Translations under genes and position numbers: made by a program
Shown here: positions 18,898-27,047 of the stretch, in pieces
Layout of the letters: each line of letters starts with the position of its first letter
Position numbering within the stretch: position 1 is the stretch's first letter
Notes under the pieces: model-generated
What the model saw: the letters and a program-made list of their open reading frames with translations, nothing else
Database searches by the model: none
Told to the model about the DNA's origin: nothing
NCBI GenBank assembly: GCA_910578515.1
Contig: CAJTQR010000004.1
Span: 124,001 to 188,000 of the forward strand
Reading direction: 5' to 3'
Length of the DNA: 64,000 nt
Source: an uncultured Duncaniella sp.
GTDB lineage: Bacteria > Bacteroidota > Bacteroidia > Bacteroidales > Muribaculaceae

Positions 18898-19710
18898 TCA
18901 AAGCTTGTCATACTCCTCATCGGTCACCGGTTCAAGCCACTCATTTGAACAATTCTCACCGGGTATCTCAAATGCCAGATGCGAGAACCATGAATCGGCA
19001 GCCGCCCCGTGCCAATGCTTCACATTAGCCGGAATATGAATCACCGTGCCGGGCAGGATTTCCACTGCATCCTTCCCCTCTTCCTGATACCATCCTCTGC
19101 CACCAACGCCAACAAGCATCTGACCGCCACCTGCTGTGGAGTGATGCACGTGCCAGTTGTTGCGGCAGCGCGGTTCAAAAGTGACATTGAAAAATGGAAT
19201 CTGCTCTTTGGAGACAGGCGCGAGATAACTATTTCCAATAAAATACTTGGCGTATGCCGTGTTTGGCTCACCGATTGGAAATATCATGCTTCGCTGATGC
19301 TCAGCCTTGCCATCGTCGCCGCTCACCTCATCACTCCACACATCTTTGGCAAGACGGAAGGCTGCCCAGGCCTTGGGCCACCCGGCATAAAACGCTATAT
19401 GTGTGATTATTTCAGCGATTTCAGTACGTGTGATGCCATTTTCCTTCGCTGTCTGCAGATGATATGTGAGCGAACTATCGGTCAACCCCTGGCTTATCAG
19501 CGATGTGATGGTCACGAGGCTTCGGTCGCGCAGACTCAGCAAATCATTTCTGCTCCAAACCTCACCAAAAAGCACATCATCGTTGAGATGTGCGAATTCC
19601 GGCGCGAACGCCCCCAGTTGGTCACGACCTGCTGTCTGTACTACTTTCTTCTGTGCCATGATGTTAAATGCTATTATGCCCGAAAGCATGATTAATATTA
19701 TCCTGTTCAT
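18898..19710 (-). CDS. Secreted carboxymuconolactone decarboxylase-like/cupin fusion protein
   Basis: The 270-residue product starts with a signal peptide (about 1-19, ending IMA-Q). Residues 30-135 resemble the carboxymuconolactone decarboxylase/AhpD fold (SLRDRSLVTITSLISQG; HIAFYAGWPKAWAAF) but lack the AhpD CxxC pair. Residues 165-260 form a cupin with NWHVHHS and LPGTVIHIPANVKHWHGA, which can hold a metal ion. The fusion is known among Bacteroidales and Proteobacteria, but the substrate is not. A minus-strand TAATTTTG (19736-19743) is a promoter candidate. Confidence 0.85.
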   Translation of the reverse strand: MNRIILIMLSGIIAFNIMAQKKVVQTAGRDQLGAFAPEFAHLNDDVLFGEVWSRNDLLSLRDRSLVTITSLISQGLTDSSLTYHLQTAKENGITRTEIAEIITHIAFYAGWPKAWAAFRLAKDVWSDEVSGDDGKAEHQRSMIFPIGEPNTAYAKYFIGNSYLAPVSKEQIPFFNVTFEPRCRNNWHVHHSTAGGGQMLVGVGGRGWYQEEGKDAVEILPGTVIHIPANVKHWHGAAADSWFSHLAFEIPGENCSNEWLEPVTDEEYDKL

Positions 19711-19735
19711 TTTTCTCTATATGATTTTGATTTTG

Positions 19736-19743
19736 CAAAATTA
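19736..19743 (-). promoter_or_regulatory. Predicted -7 box of the decarboxylase-cupin gene
   Basis: Minus-strand TAATTTTG lies 26 bases before the start codon. No clear -33 element was checked off. Confidence 0.4.
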
Positions 19744-19935
19744 ACCGATGGACTTGATATATCACATCACATTTTACGGGAAATAAATACCAATTTTACC
19801 GATTTGGCGCGCATACGGCATCAAAAAATATGGCTCTCTGACCGAAAGTCGCAAACATTTCATAACAAAAAGCCGATGGAAATTGTTGGGATATTATATT
19901 TACAGTATTCACTATTTTAAAAGACCTGCATACTT

Positions 19936-20808
19936 ATGAGACTAAACGGACGAAGGGAAAGTTCCAACGTTAACGACCGCCGTGGCATCGGCGGAAAAGG
20001 GATGAAAATCGGAGGCGGCATAGGTGCCGTGATTATAGCTGCCATAATCGCTTGGATTAGCGGCGGCAATCCGCTTGATGTAGTTATGTCGGGCGCAGGC
20101 TCCATGCTCGGCGGCGAGACCACACAAACCACCTCTGAATACACACCAACTGCCGAGGAAGAGGAGCTCGCCCAGTTCTCGCGCCAGATTCTCGCCGGCA
20201 CTGAAGATGTGTGGACCAAGCTGTTTGCCGAGATGGGCAAAGAATATGAACCTCCCACACTCGTCCTCTTCACCGACGCCGTGCAAAGCGGATGCGGAAA
20301 CGCCTCAGCTTCAATGGGTCCGTTCTATTGCTCGGCAGATGAATCTCTTTACATCGACCTTTCCTTCTTCCGCGACATGAGGAAAAATCTTGGTGCCGAT
20401 GGCGATTTCGCTTATGCCTACGTGATTGCCCACGAAGTCGGACACCATGTGCAGCATCTTCTCGGCACGCTCGACCGGGCACACTCTGCCATGAATCGCA
20501 TGGACAAGACCGAAGCCAACAACACGAGTGTGCGCATCGAGCTTCAGGCCGATTTCCTTGCTGGCGTATGGGCTCACCACGACAATGCCATGTTCAACTC
20601 ACTGGAAGATGGCGACATAGAGGAAGCGCTCACCGCTGCCCAGAAGATTGGCGACGATTATCTTCAGAAAAAAGCACAGGGGTACTCCGTCCCCGATTCT
20701 TTTACACATGGCACTTCCAGCCAACGTGAACGATGGCTGAAACGCGGACTATCCACCGGCGACATAAGCCAGGGCGACACATTCAGCCCCGCCTACGAAA
20801 GTCTGTAA
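19936..20808 (+). CDS. YpfJ-family neutral zinc metallopeptidase
   Basis: The 290-residue product matches the YpfJ/putative neutral zinc metallopeptidase family. A basic N-terminus (RLNGRRESSNVNDRRG) precedes one membrane helix (about 24-42), then a predicted periplasmic domain with HEVGHHVQHLLG, giving the HExxH zinc motif at 166-170. The downstream RIELQADFLAGVWAHH segment provides the expected third-ligand region. Substrates are unknown. It is monocistronic, divergent from the cupin gene. Confidence 0.9.
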   Translation: MRLNGRRESSNVNDRRGIGGKGMKIGGGIGAVIIAAIIAWISGGNPLDVVMSGAGSMLGGETTQTTSEYTPTAEEEELAQFSRQILAGTEDVWTKLFAEMGKEYEPPTLVLFTDAVQSGCGNASASMGPFYCSADESLYIDLSFFRDMRKNLGADGDFAYAYVIAHEVGHHVQHLLGTLDRAHSAMNRMDKTEANNTSVRIELQADFLAGVWAHHDNAMFNSLEDGDIEEALTAAQKIGDDYLQKKAQGYSVPDSFTHGTSSQRERWLKRGLSTGDISQGDTFSPAYESL

Positions 20809-20858
20809 AATTTTACCACTGATTGACATTATCGCATCTTTTCGAGATTTTCTCATAG

Positions 20859-20866
20859 TAACTTTG
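20859..20866 (+). promoter_or_regulatory. Predicted -7 box of the 20893 gene
   Basis: TAACTTTG, a perfect TAnnTTTG, lies 27 bases before the start codon. Confidence 0.5.
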
Positions 20867-20892
20867 CAGTATAATCAAACGCAAATGATACT

Positions 20893-21405
20893 ATGAGAAA
20901 TTTTTTTATTGGAATTTCCGCACTGTTGACCGGAATCATAACCGGATGGATAATTAATTCAACCATCAATACGCACAGTCTCCCGGAACTGCAGACATAT
21001 CTGGATACCGTGATAACATACGACACTTGCTTTCTGACTGTCGCCAAGCCGGTCGACAGCATTGTGGTAAAGTACATCACGCGCTATCTGTCGCCCGACA
21101 CTTCAACCCATCGGCTTACCGGAAACCGGATGTCGCTTCCTGATGATTCCATCCCTGTCATGCTCCCGATAATCCGCAAAGTCTATCAGGATTCGATGTT
21201 TCGCGCCGTAGTGAGCGGTGTGGAACCATCGCTCGACTCCCTGACCATATTCCCGGTCAGAGAGAGCATTCTCACCCATAAAATCTGCTCATCCACACCT
21301 CCACGTTGGACCGTCGGAGTAACTGCCGGAGCCTCGTTGACACCTCATGGCATCACGCCCTCGGTTTCAATCGGCGTGACCTACAACATTTTCAGCATCC
21401 GCTAA
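20893..21405 (+). CDS. Membrane-anchored protein of unknown function (DUF6808-like)
   Basis: The 170-residue product has one N-terminal hydrophobic helix (about 3-22) and a predicted periplasmic region, ending in short strand-like segments (WTVGVTAGASLTPHGITPSVSIGVTYNIF) that resemble the last strands of an outer-membrane barrel. The pattern VPIIRKVYQDSMFRAVVSGVEPSLDSLTIFP recalls small Bacteroidales phage and mobile-element proteins grouped as DUF6808; this is memory-based, not searched. Its end overlaps convergent lpxB by four bases, so the transcripts collide. No other phage gene is nearby. Confidence 0.6.
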   Translation: MRNFFIGISALLTGIITGWIINSTINTHSLPELQTYLDTVITYDTCFLTVAKPVDSIVVKYITRYLSPDTSTHRLTGNRMSLPDDSIPVMLPIIRKVYQDSMFRAVVSGVEPSLDSLTIFPVRESILTHKICSSTPPRWTVGVTAGASLTPHGITPSVSIGVTYNIFSIR

Positions 21406-22592
21406 ATATTTCTTTTCACATTCTGATAAATCAGCCTCGCCACATTCTCGGCAGCAGGAGTGGGAGTATGGAGCAACATCCTCACCCGCTTGTATCCATC
21501 GAGTTGAGCGCTTCGCGCCGCTCCATCGGGAATAAGTTGCGACAGTTGGACATCGACATTCTCCGGTGTGCAGTTGTGTACGAGCATTTCCGGGACAATA
21601 CATCCCCTCACTCCTGTCCGGATAGCCTCCCGGTTAACTTCCGCACGCGTAGCACGGTCGATTTTACCGCCCACGAGATTCGGAAGAGAGCAATAGGGAA
21701 TCTTAAGTATATGCAGGAATATATCATGCGCCCACTTCCATCCGACCGCTCTGTAGCAGACCACCTGCGGACAGTCTGCGAGAGCACACTCCAGCGAAGC
21801 GGTTCCGGAAGTCACAAGCGCTGCCCTCGATTGTGCCATAAGTTCGAGCGTCACTGCCTGAATCACCGGAAATGATGTAAGCCCTGCATAAAGCGAACGG
21901 TCAATCGATGGCGCACCCGCCACCACCGTCTGCATGTCGGGATGACGCCGCGCCACGGCATCCATGACCGGTAAATTTGCCTTTATCTCACCCACGCGGC
22001 TCCCCGGTACCAATGCGAGTATAGGACGGTCGTCAAGACCATGGCGACTCAGAAATTCCTTGCGGGGAGGCAAAGCAGAGATGGCTCGTTCTACCTCCTC
22101 TACCGACGGATTGCCTACGTAGGTGACGTTCACATTCCGCTCCCCAAACCATGCGGGCTCGAAGGGAAGTATGGAGAAAATCCCATCCACGTACTTGCGC
22201 AGCTGCTTTATGCGATACTCTTTCCACGCCCAGAGCTTGGGGGCGATATAATAATATACTTTGCACCCCAATTTCTTGGCAAACTTGGCTATCTTGAGGT
22301 TAAATCCGGGATAATCCACCAGCACCACGGCATCAGGTCGCATCCGGCGTATGGCGTTCTCTGCCACACGAAAATTTTCTAACACCTTTGGCAGATGTCG
22401 TGCCACATCTATAAACCCCATGAACGCCATGCGGTTATAATGGATTAACGGAGCATGCCCTGCCGCGGTCGCCATCTCGTCACCTCCAAGAAACTCTATC
22501 TCTGCCCCTGGGTCAAGTTGCAGCAGATTCTTTATCACTTGCGATGCATGAATATCGCCTGACGCCTCTCCGGCTGAAAAAAAGTACTTCAT
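21402..22592 (-). CDS. lpxB: Lipid-A-disaccharide synthase
   Basis: A GT19 glycosyltransferase that condenses UDP-diacylglucosamine with lipid X on the inner membrane to form the lipid A disaccharide. The 396-residue product opens YFFSAGEASGDIHASQVI, has the VDYPGFNLKIAKFAKKLG segment near 113, the ALVPGSRVGEIKANLPVM motif near 214, and ALVTSGTASLECAL near 258. Length is typical. It stands alone rather than beside lpxA/lpxD, as in many Bacteroidetes. No terminator is visible at its overlapping 3' end. Confidence 0.95.
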   Translation of the reverse strand: MKYFFSAGEASGDIHASQVIKNLLQLDPGAEIEFLGGDEMATAAGHAPLIHYNRMAFMGFIDVARHLPKVLENFRVAENAIRRMRPDAVVLVDYPGFNLKIAKFAKKLGCKVYYYIAPKLWAWKEYRIKQLRKYVDGIFSILPFEPAWFGERNVNVTYVGNPSVEEVERAISALPPRKEFLSRHGLDDRPILALVPGSRVGEIKANLPVMDAVARRHPDMQTVVAGAPSIDRSLYAGLTSFPVIQAVTLELMAQSRAALVTSGTASLECALADCPQVVCYRAVGWKWAHDIFLHILKIPYCSLPNLVGGKIDRATRAEVNREAIRTGVRGCIVPEMLVHNCTPENVDVQLSQLIPDGAARSAQLDGYKRVRMLLHTPTPAAENVARLIYQNVKRNI

Positions 22593-22767
22593 GCAGGCAA
22601 ATTTAAGATTTTTTCTCTGGAACTGGTTTATATGTTTGAAATTTATTCTTAAAAATGAGCTGATTTAGCTGATTTAAACGGTTTTTATGATTGGAATCTC
22701 TTTTTGCGGCATTTTTCCCATCACAATCCTTGAGTCCGGAGTTTTTTCAATCAACCAGGAATAAATG

Positions 22768-23553
22768 TCAATCAAGAGTTTGAATTCCGCCTCCGTTTAC
22801 AAAAAGAATCTGTCCACTTATCCATGAGGATACGGGTGATGCAAAGAATAATACCGCCTGGGCTATGTCGCTAACTTCTCCAAGACGTTTGATTGGAGTA
22901 TGTCTGAGCATCTTTTCCTGAAGTTCCGGCGTCAATATCTTTGCCAATGCAGCAGTCTTGGTGGCACCGGGTCCAACGTTATTTATTCTTACTCCCATCT
23001 CTCCGAAATCATAGGCAAGATTAACGGCGAGATGATTAAGCGCGGCTTTCGACGACGCGTATATACACATATTCGGTTCCTTATTTATGGAACTCATCGA
23101 TGTGATGTTGATAATACTCCCATAACCTGATTTTTTCATTTCAGGGACTACAAGTTTTGATAGATATAATGGCGCAAAAACGTTGATTTTGTAAATGCGT
23201 TCCACATAATCTTCATCAATCTTGAACGGGTTTTCTCGCCCACCGCCTCCAATACCGGCATTGTTTACAAGAATATTAACAGTGCCGAAATTGCTGATTG
23301 CAGAGTCAACTGTCTTTTGTATCTCGTCAAAATTCATTACGTTGCATGCCGATGCAACCGCTTTTCCCCCTTGGCTCACTATATATTGCGCCACACTTTC
23401 CGCTTTATTTACATCCATATCGCTTACCACTACAGCAGCTCCGGCCGAAGCCAGAATTTGGGCGCATGCTTTGCCGATTCCATCTCCGGCACCTGTAACA
23501 ATCGCTACTTTACCGGTCAGGTCAAATAATTTGTCATAATTCATATTTTTCAA
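22768..23553 (-). CDS. NAD-type short-chain dehydrogenase, probable 7-alpha-hydroxysteroid dehydrogenase-like
   Basis: The 261-residue classical SDR has the TGAGDGIG cofactor loop (20-27), Asp45 at the end of the second strand (favouring NAD), NNAG at 97-100 and the catalytic Ser152, Tyr165, Lys169. From about 133 on it resembles E. coli HdhA strikingly, as I recall that sequence: PEMKKSGYG, ITSMSS, NMCIYASSKAA, MLRHTPIKRLGE, SSWISGQILFVNGGG. The Ser-Tyr spacing of 13 is the same. Bile-acid substrate use is inference; a generic alcohol dehydrogenase or 3-oxoacyl-ACP reductase paralogue is the alternative. It is a single gene with AT-rich flanks. Confidence 0.8.
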   Translation of the reverse strand: MKNMNYDKLFDLTGKVAIVTGAGDGIGKACAQILASAGAAVVVSDMDVNKAESVAQYIVSQGGKAVASACNVMNFDEIQKTVDSAISNFGTVNILVNNAGIGGGGRENPFKIDEDYVERIYKINVFAPLYLSKLVVPEMKKSGYGSIINITSMSSINKEPNMCIYASSKAALNHLAVNLAYDFGEMGVRINNVGPGATKTAALAKILTPELQEKMLRHTPIKRLGEVSDIAQAVLFFASPVSSWISGQILFVNGGGIQTLD

Positions 23554-23905
23554 TTTTATAGGTAGATAACTGTTGACACTCGCACATCAACATTGTCTGA
23601 TAATTAAAACGCCCCAAAATAATGATTGGATTTTGAATACTCCTGAAATCAGCGATATAATCAGGAAATTTAAATTATGACGGGAGATGTCCTATGCAAA
23701 GAATCGGGGGAAAGCGTCCCGAAAACAGATTTTAAGATTGAAAATACAAATTTTGTGTCTGCCTTGATTTTAACATTTTACGAAAAGTTTAAACCCGTTC
23801 ATTAATTTTTAAACAGTTTTTTAAAACTTATCTAAAGAAATTTTGCTAACTTGCGTGTTTATACGAGGTATGGATTTCAACTATTAATCACTATCCTCAT
23901 CCTAA
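23554..23905. other. Intergenic region between divergent genes
   Basis: An AT-rich stretch of 352 bases between the SDR and the glucosaminidase genes. No RNA gene, repeat or convincing TAnnTTTG box was found on the minus side. On the plus side, AAATTTTGC/TAACTTGC near 23838-23853 is only a partial match. Confidence 0.4.
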
Positions 23906-24559
23906 ATGACGATGAAACGTCTACTCAACAGCCTATTATTCATATCCATAAGCTTAAGTTTATGGTGTCAGACCTCTATTTTCGGTCCTCAGCGGGTCGA
24001 GATTGAGACAATGTACCGTTTCGTAGCGGCACGAAATCCCAACTTCGACAGGGACGTGGCGGAAACATTCTATCTCGTGGGCGAGCGCTACGGCATACGT
24101 GGTGACATTGCCCTGTGCCAGGCAATCATCGAGACAGGTTGGTTCCGGTTTGACAACGGGACTGCTGTAGAACCCGACTCTCATAACTACTGCGGGCTTG
24201 GCGTGAAGAAACGTGGCGACAAAGGGTGTCGGTTCAGCTCTGTCGAAGAGGGTGTGGTGGCGATGATACAGCATCTCTACGCATACGCATGCAAGGAGAA
24301 CCTGCCTCATGGCGAGAAAATGATTGACCCCCGTTTTGGATTCGTGAGACGTGGCTGTGCCAAGTCGTGGGAATCACTCGCCGGCAAGTGGGCGATGAAC
24401 CCGAAATATGGCAAGAACATATTGAGCATATATGAAAGTATGCTCAACCACAAGCCTCTCGACAAATCCATTGAATCAATCGAGGTATTCATCCCCGACG
24501 ATATTCTCCTCTCGGCCGAGGATGATGATGAGATGTCGGGACAGCAATTTTTCGATTAA
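23906..24559 (+). CDS. Secreted glucosaminidase-domain (FlgJ/LytG-like) peptidoglycan hydrolase
   Basis: The 217-residue product has a signal peptide (about 1-21, LSLWCQ-TS) and a glucosaminidase domain with ICQAIIETGW-type motif (LCQAIIETGWFRF; Glu76 is the likely catalytic acid) and the HNYCGLGVKKRGD strand. It would cleave the glycan backbone of peptidoglycan in the periplasm. The last 40 residues are acidic. A start two codons downstream (23912) is equally possible. The DEAD-box gene begins 31 bases later, so cotranscription is likely. Confidence 0.87.
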   Translation: MTMKRLLNSLLFISISLSLWCQTSIFGPQRVEIETMYRFVAARNPNFDRDVAETFYLVGERYGIRGDIALCQAIIETGWFRFDNGTAVEPDSHNYCGLGVKKRGDKGCRFSSVEEGVVAMIQHLYAYACKENLPHGEKMIDPRFGFVRRGCAKSWESLAGKWAMNPKYGKNILSIYESMLNHKPLDKSIESIEVFIPDDILLSAEDDDEMSGQQFFD

Positions 24560-24590
24560 GCCCTCTCCGCTTCAAAAAAACTATTTTAAA

Positions 24591-25907
24591 ATGAAAGAAA
24601 AGGAAATAATATCAAATATCCAATCGCGCCTTGGCATCGACACCCTCAACGAGATGCAGCTCCGCATGGCGGGTATACAGACAAAAGGCGTGGTGACTCT
24701 GCTTGCACCGACAGGTTCGGGCAAGACTATAGCGTTCGCAATCCCGCTTCTCAAAAATCTCAAGCCTTCTTCCGGTCAGGTACAGGCTGTTGTGATGGCT
24801 CCATCCAGAGAGCTGGTGCTCCAGATTGCCGATGTGATACGCCCCATTGCTACCGGACTGAAGACCGTGGCTTTCTACGGCGGTCATTCCATGCAGGAGG
24901 AGGTCAACTCACTCAGTGTCACCCCCGACATCATCGTGGCGACTCCGGGGCGTCTGCTCGACCATATCAAACGTGGGCAGCTCGACCTCGGCACTGTATC
25001 TACCCTTGTGCTCGATGAATATGACAAAGCTCTCGAACTGGGATTTGCCGATGAGATGAAACGTGTGTGCCGACGGCTCACCGGCGTGAAGCTTGTGATT
25101 CTCACCTCAGCCACCCCACTCCTCGAGCTCCCGGCCTATCTCCCTTCGGGCACCCCGTTGGTGATTGATTTCAGCGGTGAAGAATCACCGAGAAAACGCC
25201 TGCAGATAGTGCATGTCGAATCTCCCGCCCGCGACAAGCTCGACACCCTTGTAGAGTTGCTCCGCTCCCTCAACGATGGCAAAATAATAGTCTTCGCCAA
25301 CCACCGCGAGAGCGTGGAGCGAATCTACTCCGCGTTGAAAAAAGCCGGGCTCCCCGTAGGGCTATATCATGGAGGTCTTGACCAGAACGACCGTGAGAAT
25401 GCCGTGGAACTCCTTGCCAACGGCACCACTCCAATCCTTGTATCTACCGACCTCGGTTCGCGCGGACTTGATATCTCCGAACTATCTGCCGTAATCCACT
25501 ATCATCTTCCACCGTCACCCGAGGCGTGGACTCACCGAAACGGCCGCACTGCACGTCAGGATGCCAATGGCGAAATCTACGTCATCACTGCCGAGGGTGA
25601 GGATATACCGGAATATGTGGAATGGGACCGTGAATACTATCCAACCGGAAAGAGCAATGCTCCTGTCAAGAGCCACTCCGCCACTCTCTACTTCAACGTA
25701 GGAAAGAAGGAGAAAATCTCACGTGGCGACATCGTTGGCTTCCTCATAGCCAAAGGTGGACTCGACGCCAAGGAAATAGGACGCATCTCACTCCGTGACC
25801 ACTCTGCGCTCGTTGCCATTCCACGCGACAAAGCGAAGGCTGCCCTGCGCCAGCTTGAACCACATAAAATCAAGAACACCCGCGCTAAAATCTCGCTGCT
25901 CGCATAA
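24591..25907 (+). CDS. DbpA-like RNA helicase with variant DEYD motif
   Basis: The start at 24591 (MKEKEIISNIQSRLG) gives 438 residues; an upstream in-frame ATG lies inside the glucosaminidase gene. Helicase motifs: APTGSGKT (39-46), PSRELV, ATPGR, LVLDEYDKA (motif II is DEYD at 142-145 in place of DEAD), TSAT and HRNGRTARQ. Residues from about 360 (ATLYFNVGKKEKISRGDIVGF) match the DbpA RNA-binding domain, which in E. coli directs the enzyme to 23S rRNA. A role in 50S assembly is therefore likely. It ends at a hairpin shared with the nitroreductase gene. Confidence 0.88.
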   Translation: MKEKEIISNIQSRLGIDTLNEMQLRMAGIQTKGVVTLLAPTGSGKTIAFAIPLLKNLKPSSGQVQAVVMAPSRELVLQIADVIRPIATGLKTVAFYGGHSMQEEVNSLSVTPDIIVATPGRLLDHIKRGQLDLGTVSTLVLDEYDKALELGFADEMKRVCRRLTGVKLVILTSATPLLELPAYLPSGTPLVIDFSGEESPRKRLQIVHVESPARDKLDTLVELLRSLNDGKIIVFANHRESVERIYSALKKAGLPVGLYHGGLDQNDRENAVELLANGTTPILVSTDLGSRGLDISELSAVIHYHLPPSPEAWTHRNGRTARQDANGEIYVITAEGEDIPEYVEWDREYYPTGKSNAPVKSHSATLYFNVGKKEKISRGDIVGFLIAKGGLDAKEIGRISLRDHSALVAIPRDKAKAALRQLEPHKIKNTRAKISLLA

Positions 25908-25980
25908 GCGCTATGGTCCGCTACATATAAATTTCACCGATAAGCTTCTTTGCGACAAAAAGCAGCTTTACAAAAAATAT

Positions 25981-26025
25981 GACCCTTTGCCTCGGAAATC
26001 CCGTAGCAAAGGGTCTATATATTTT
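25981..26025. terminator. Bidirectional terminator between helicase and nitroreductase genes
   Basis: A perfect 10-base stem (25981-25990 with 26006-26015) with a further three-base CGG/CCG pairing inside the loop, followed by a T-rich stretch. Confidence 0.75.
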
Positions 26026-26067
26026 GTATCTGATTCTGATGCAGATGCGACAATCGCGACTATAAGG

Positions 26068-26820
26068 TCAACGGTGGATATCGAAGCCTCTGCGACGCAA
26101 TGCCCGCAGGATGTGATACTGCATAGCCTCATCATAGTATCCCACTATATGCGCTGCCCAGTCATTTATAGACTTGTCGCCGGCTCGTGTGCGGTTATAC
26201 TCTGTCACAGTAACATTATAGTCATTAAGCTCCTTCACCATCTCTCGGTCATCCGAACGGTAGTAGTCCTTATGCACCACCAGGCTCACGGGCTGCTTCG
26301 GCTTAAGGTCGGGATGTTCGCGAGGTACACCGATGGCGAGTCCACATACCACAAATGTCTTCTGTGGAAGCTTGAGGATATTGGAGATTTCCTCAGGGGC
26401 GGCAGTGCGGGCATAACCGATGGGACAGCATCCCAAGCCAAGTGACTCTGCCATTGTGAGGGCACTCATGAGGGCGAGACTGGCGTCGACCACACCCACT
26501 ATCAGACCGTCGGCCGTGCCGGTGAAATCAGGCATGGTGATGTGCTGGTCCTCGGCAATGAGCGATATCTTATTGTAGTCAGCTAAAAACACCAGAAATC
26601 TGGCACAGGTCTTTATCTGTTTCTGCCCTGTGAGGTCATACAACTTCTCTTTCAGTTGCTGGTCTGCCACATCAATTACAGAAAACTGCTGACCGTTATA
26701 GCTGGTGGGTGTATTTCGTATTGCCTCGTAAATGAGGTCCATTTTTTCATCAGATATTGCCTCTCGTTCATATCGGCGTATACTGCGCCTTTCAAGCAAT
26801 GTATCCTTAACACTTTTCAT
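26068..26820 (-). CDS. NfsA/FRP-type FMN nitroreductase
   Basis: The 250-residue product has the family start LLERRSIRRYEREAISDEKM with the FMN-binding Arg residues, TPTSYNGQQFSVIDV near 38-52, and the GLGCCPIGYARTAAPEEISNILKLP segment near 150. Such enzymes reduce quinones, nitro compounds or flavins with NAD(P)H in the cytoplasm. The physiological substrate is unknown. It is a single gene; 26821-27047 upstream shows no other feature. Confidence 0.88.
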   Translation of the reverse strand: MKSVKDTLLERRSIRRYEREAISDEKMDLIYEAIRNTPTSYNGQQFSVIDVADQQLKEKLYDLTGQKQIKTCARFLVFLADYNKISLIAEDQHITMPDFTGTADGLIVGVVDASLALMSALTMAESLGLGCCPIGYARTAAPEEISNILKLPQKTFVVCGLAIGVPREHPDLKPKQPVSLVVHKDYYRSDDREMVKELNDYNVTVTEYNRTRAGDKSINDWAAHIVGYYDEAMQYHILRALRRRGFDIHR

Positions 26821-27047
26821 AAGCCGTGTAATATATGGTTAAAATCGATGAGTTGATTATGAGAATTAACAGTCTTAAAATTACATTCTTAAATATGTCA
26901 ACACCTGAAAACCCAGAATTGTTCACACCCCAATCGCCATTCCATCCTCACATCCACCTACGTCCACTGCTATAACCTATCCACGCATAAAAATCCATTC
27001 AACACCGCCCTCTCAGCATCCGCAACTCCGCGACATGGGATAAAAAA

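Noticed and set aside
24432..24590. Upstream start for the DbpA-like helicase
   Set aside because: It overlaps the glucosaminidase gene in another frame and gives a Ser/Pro-rich prefix unlike any helicase.
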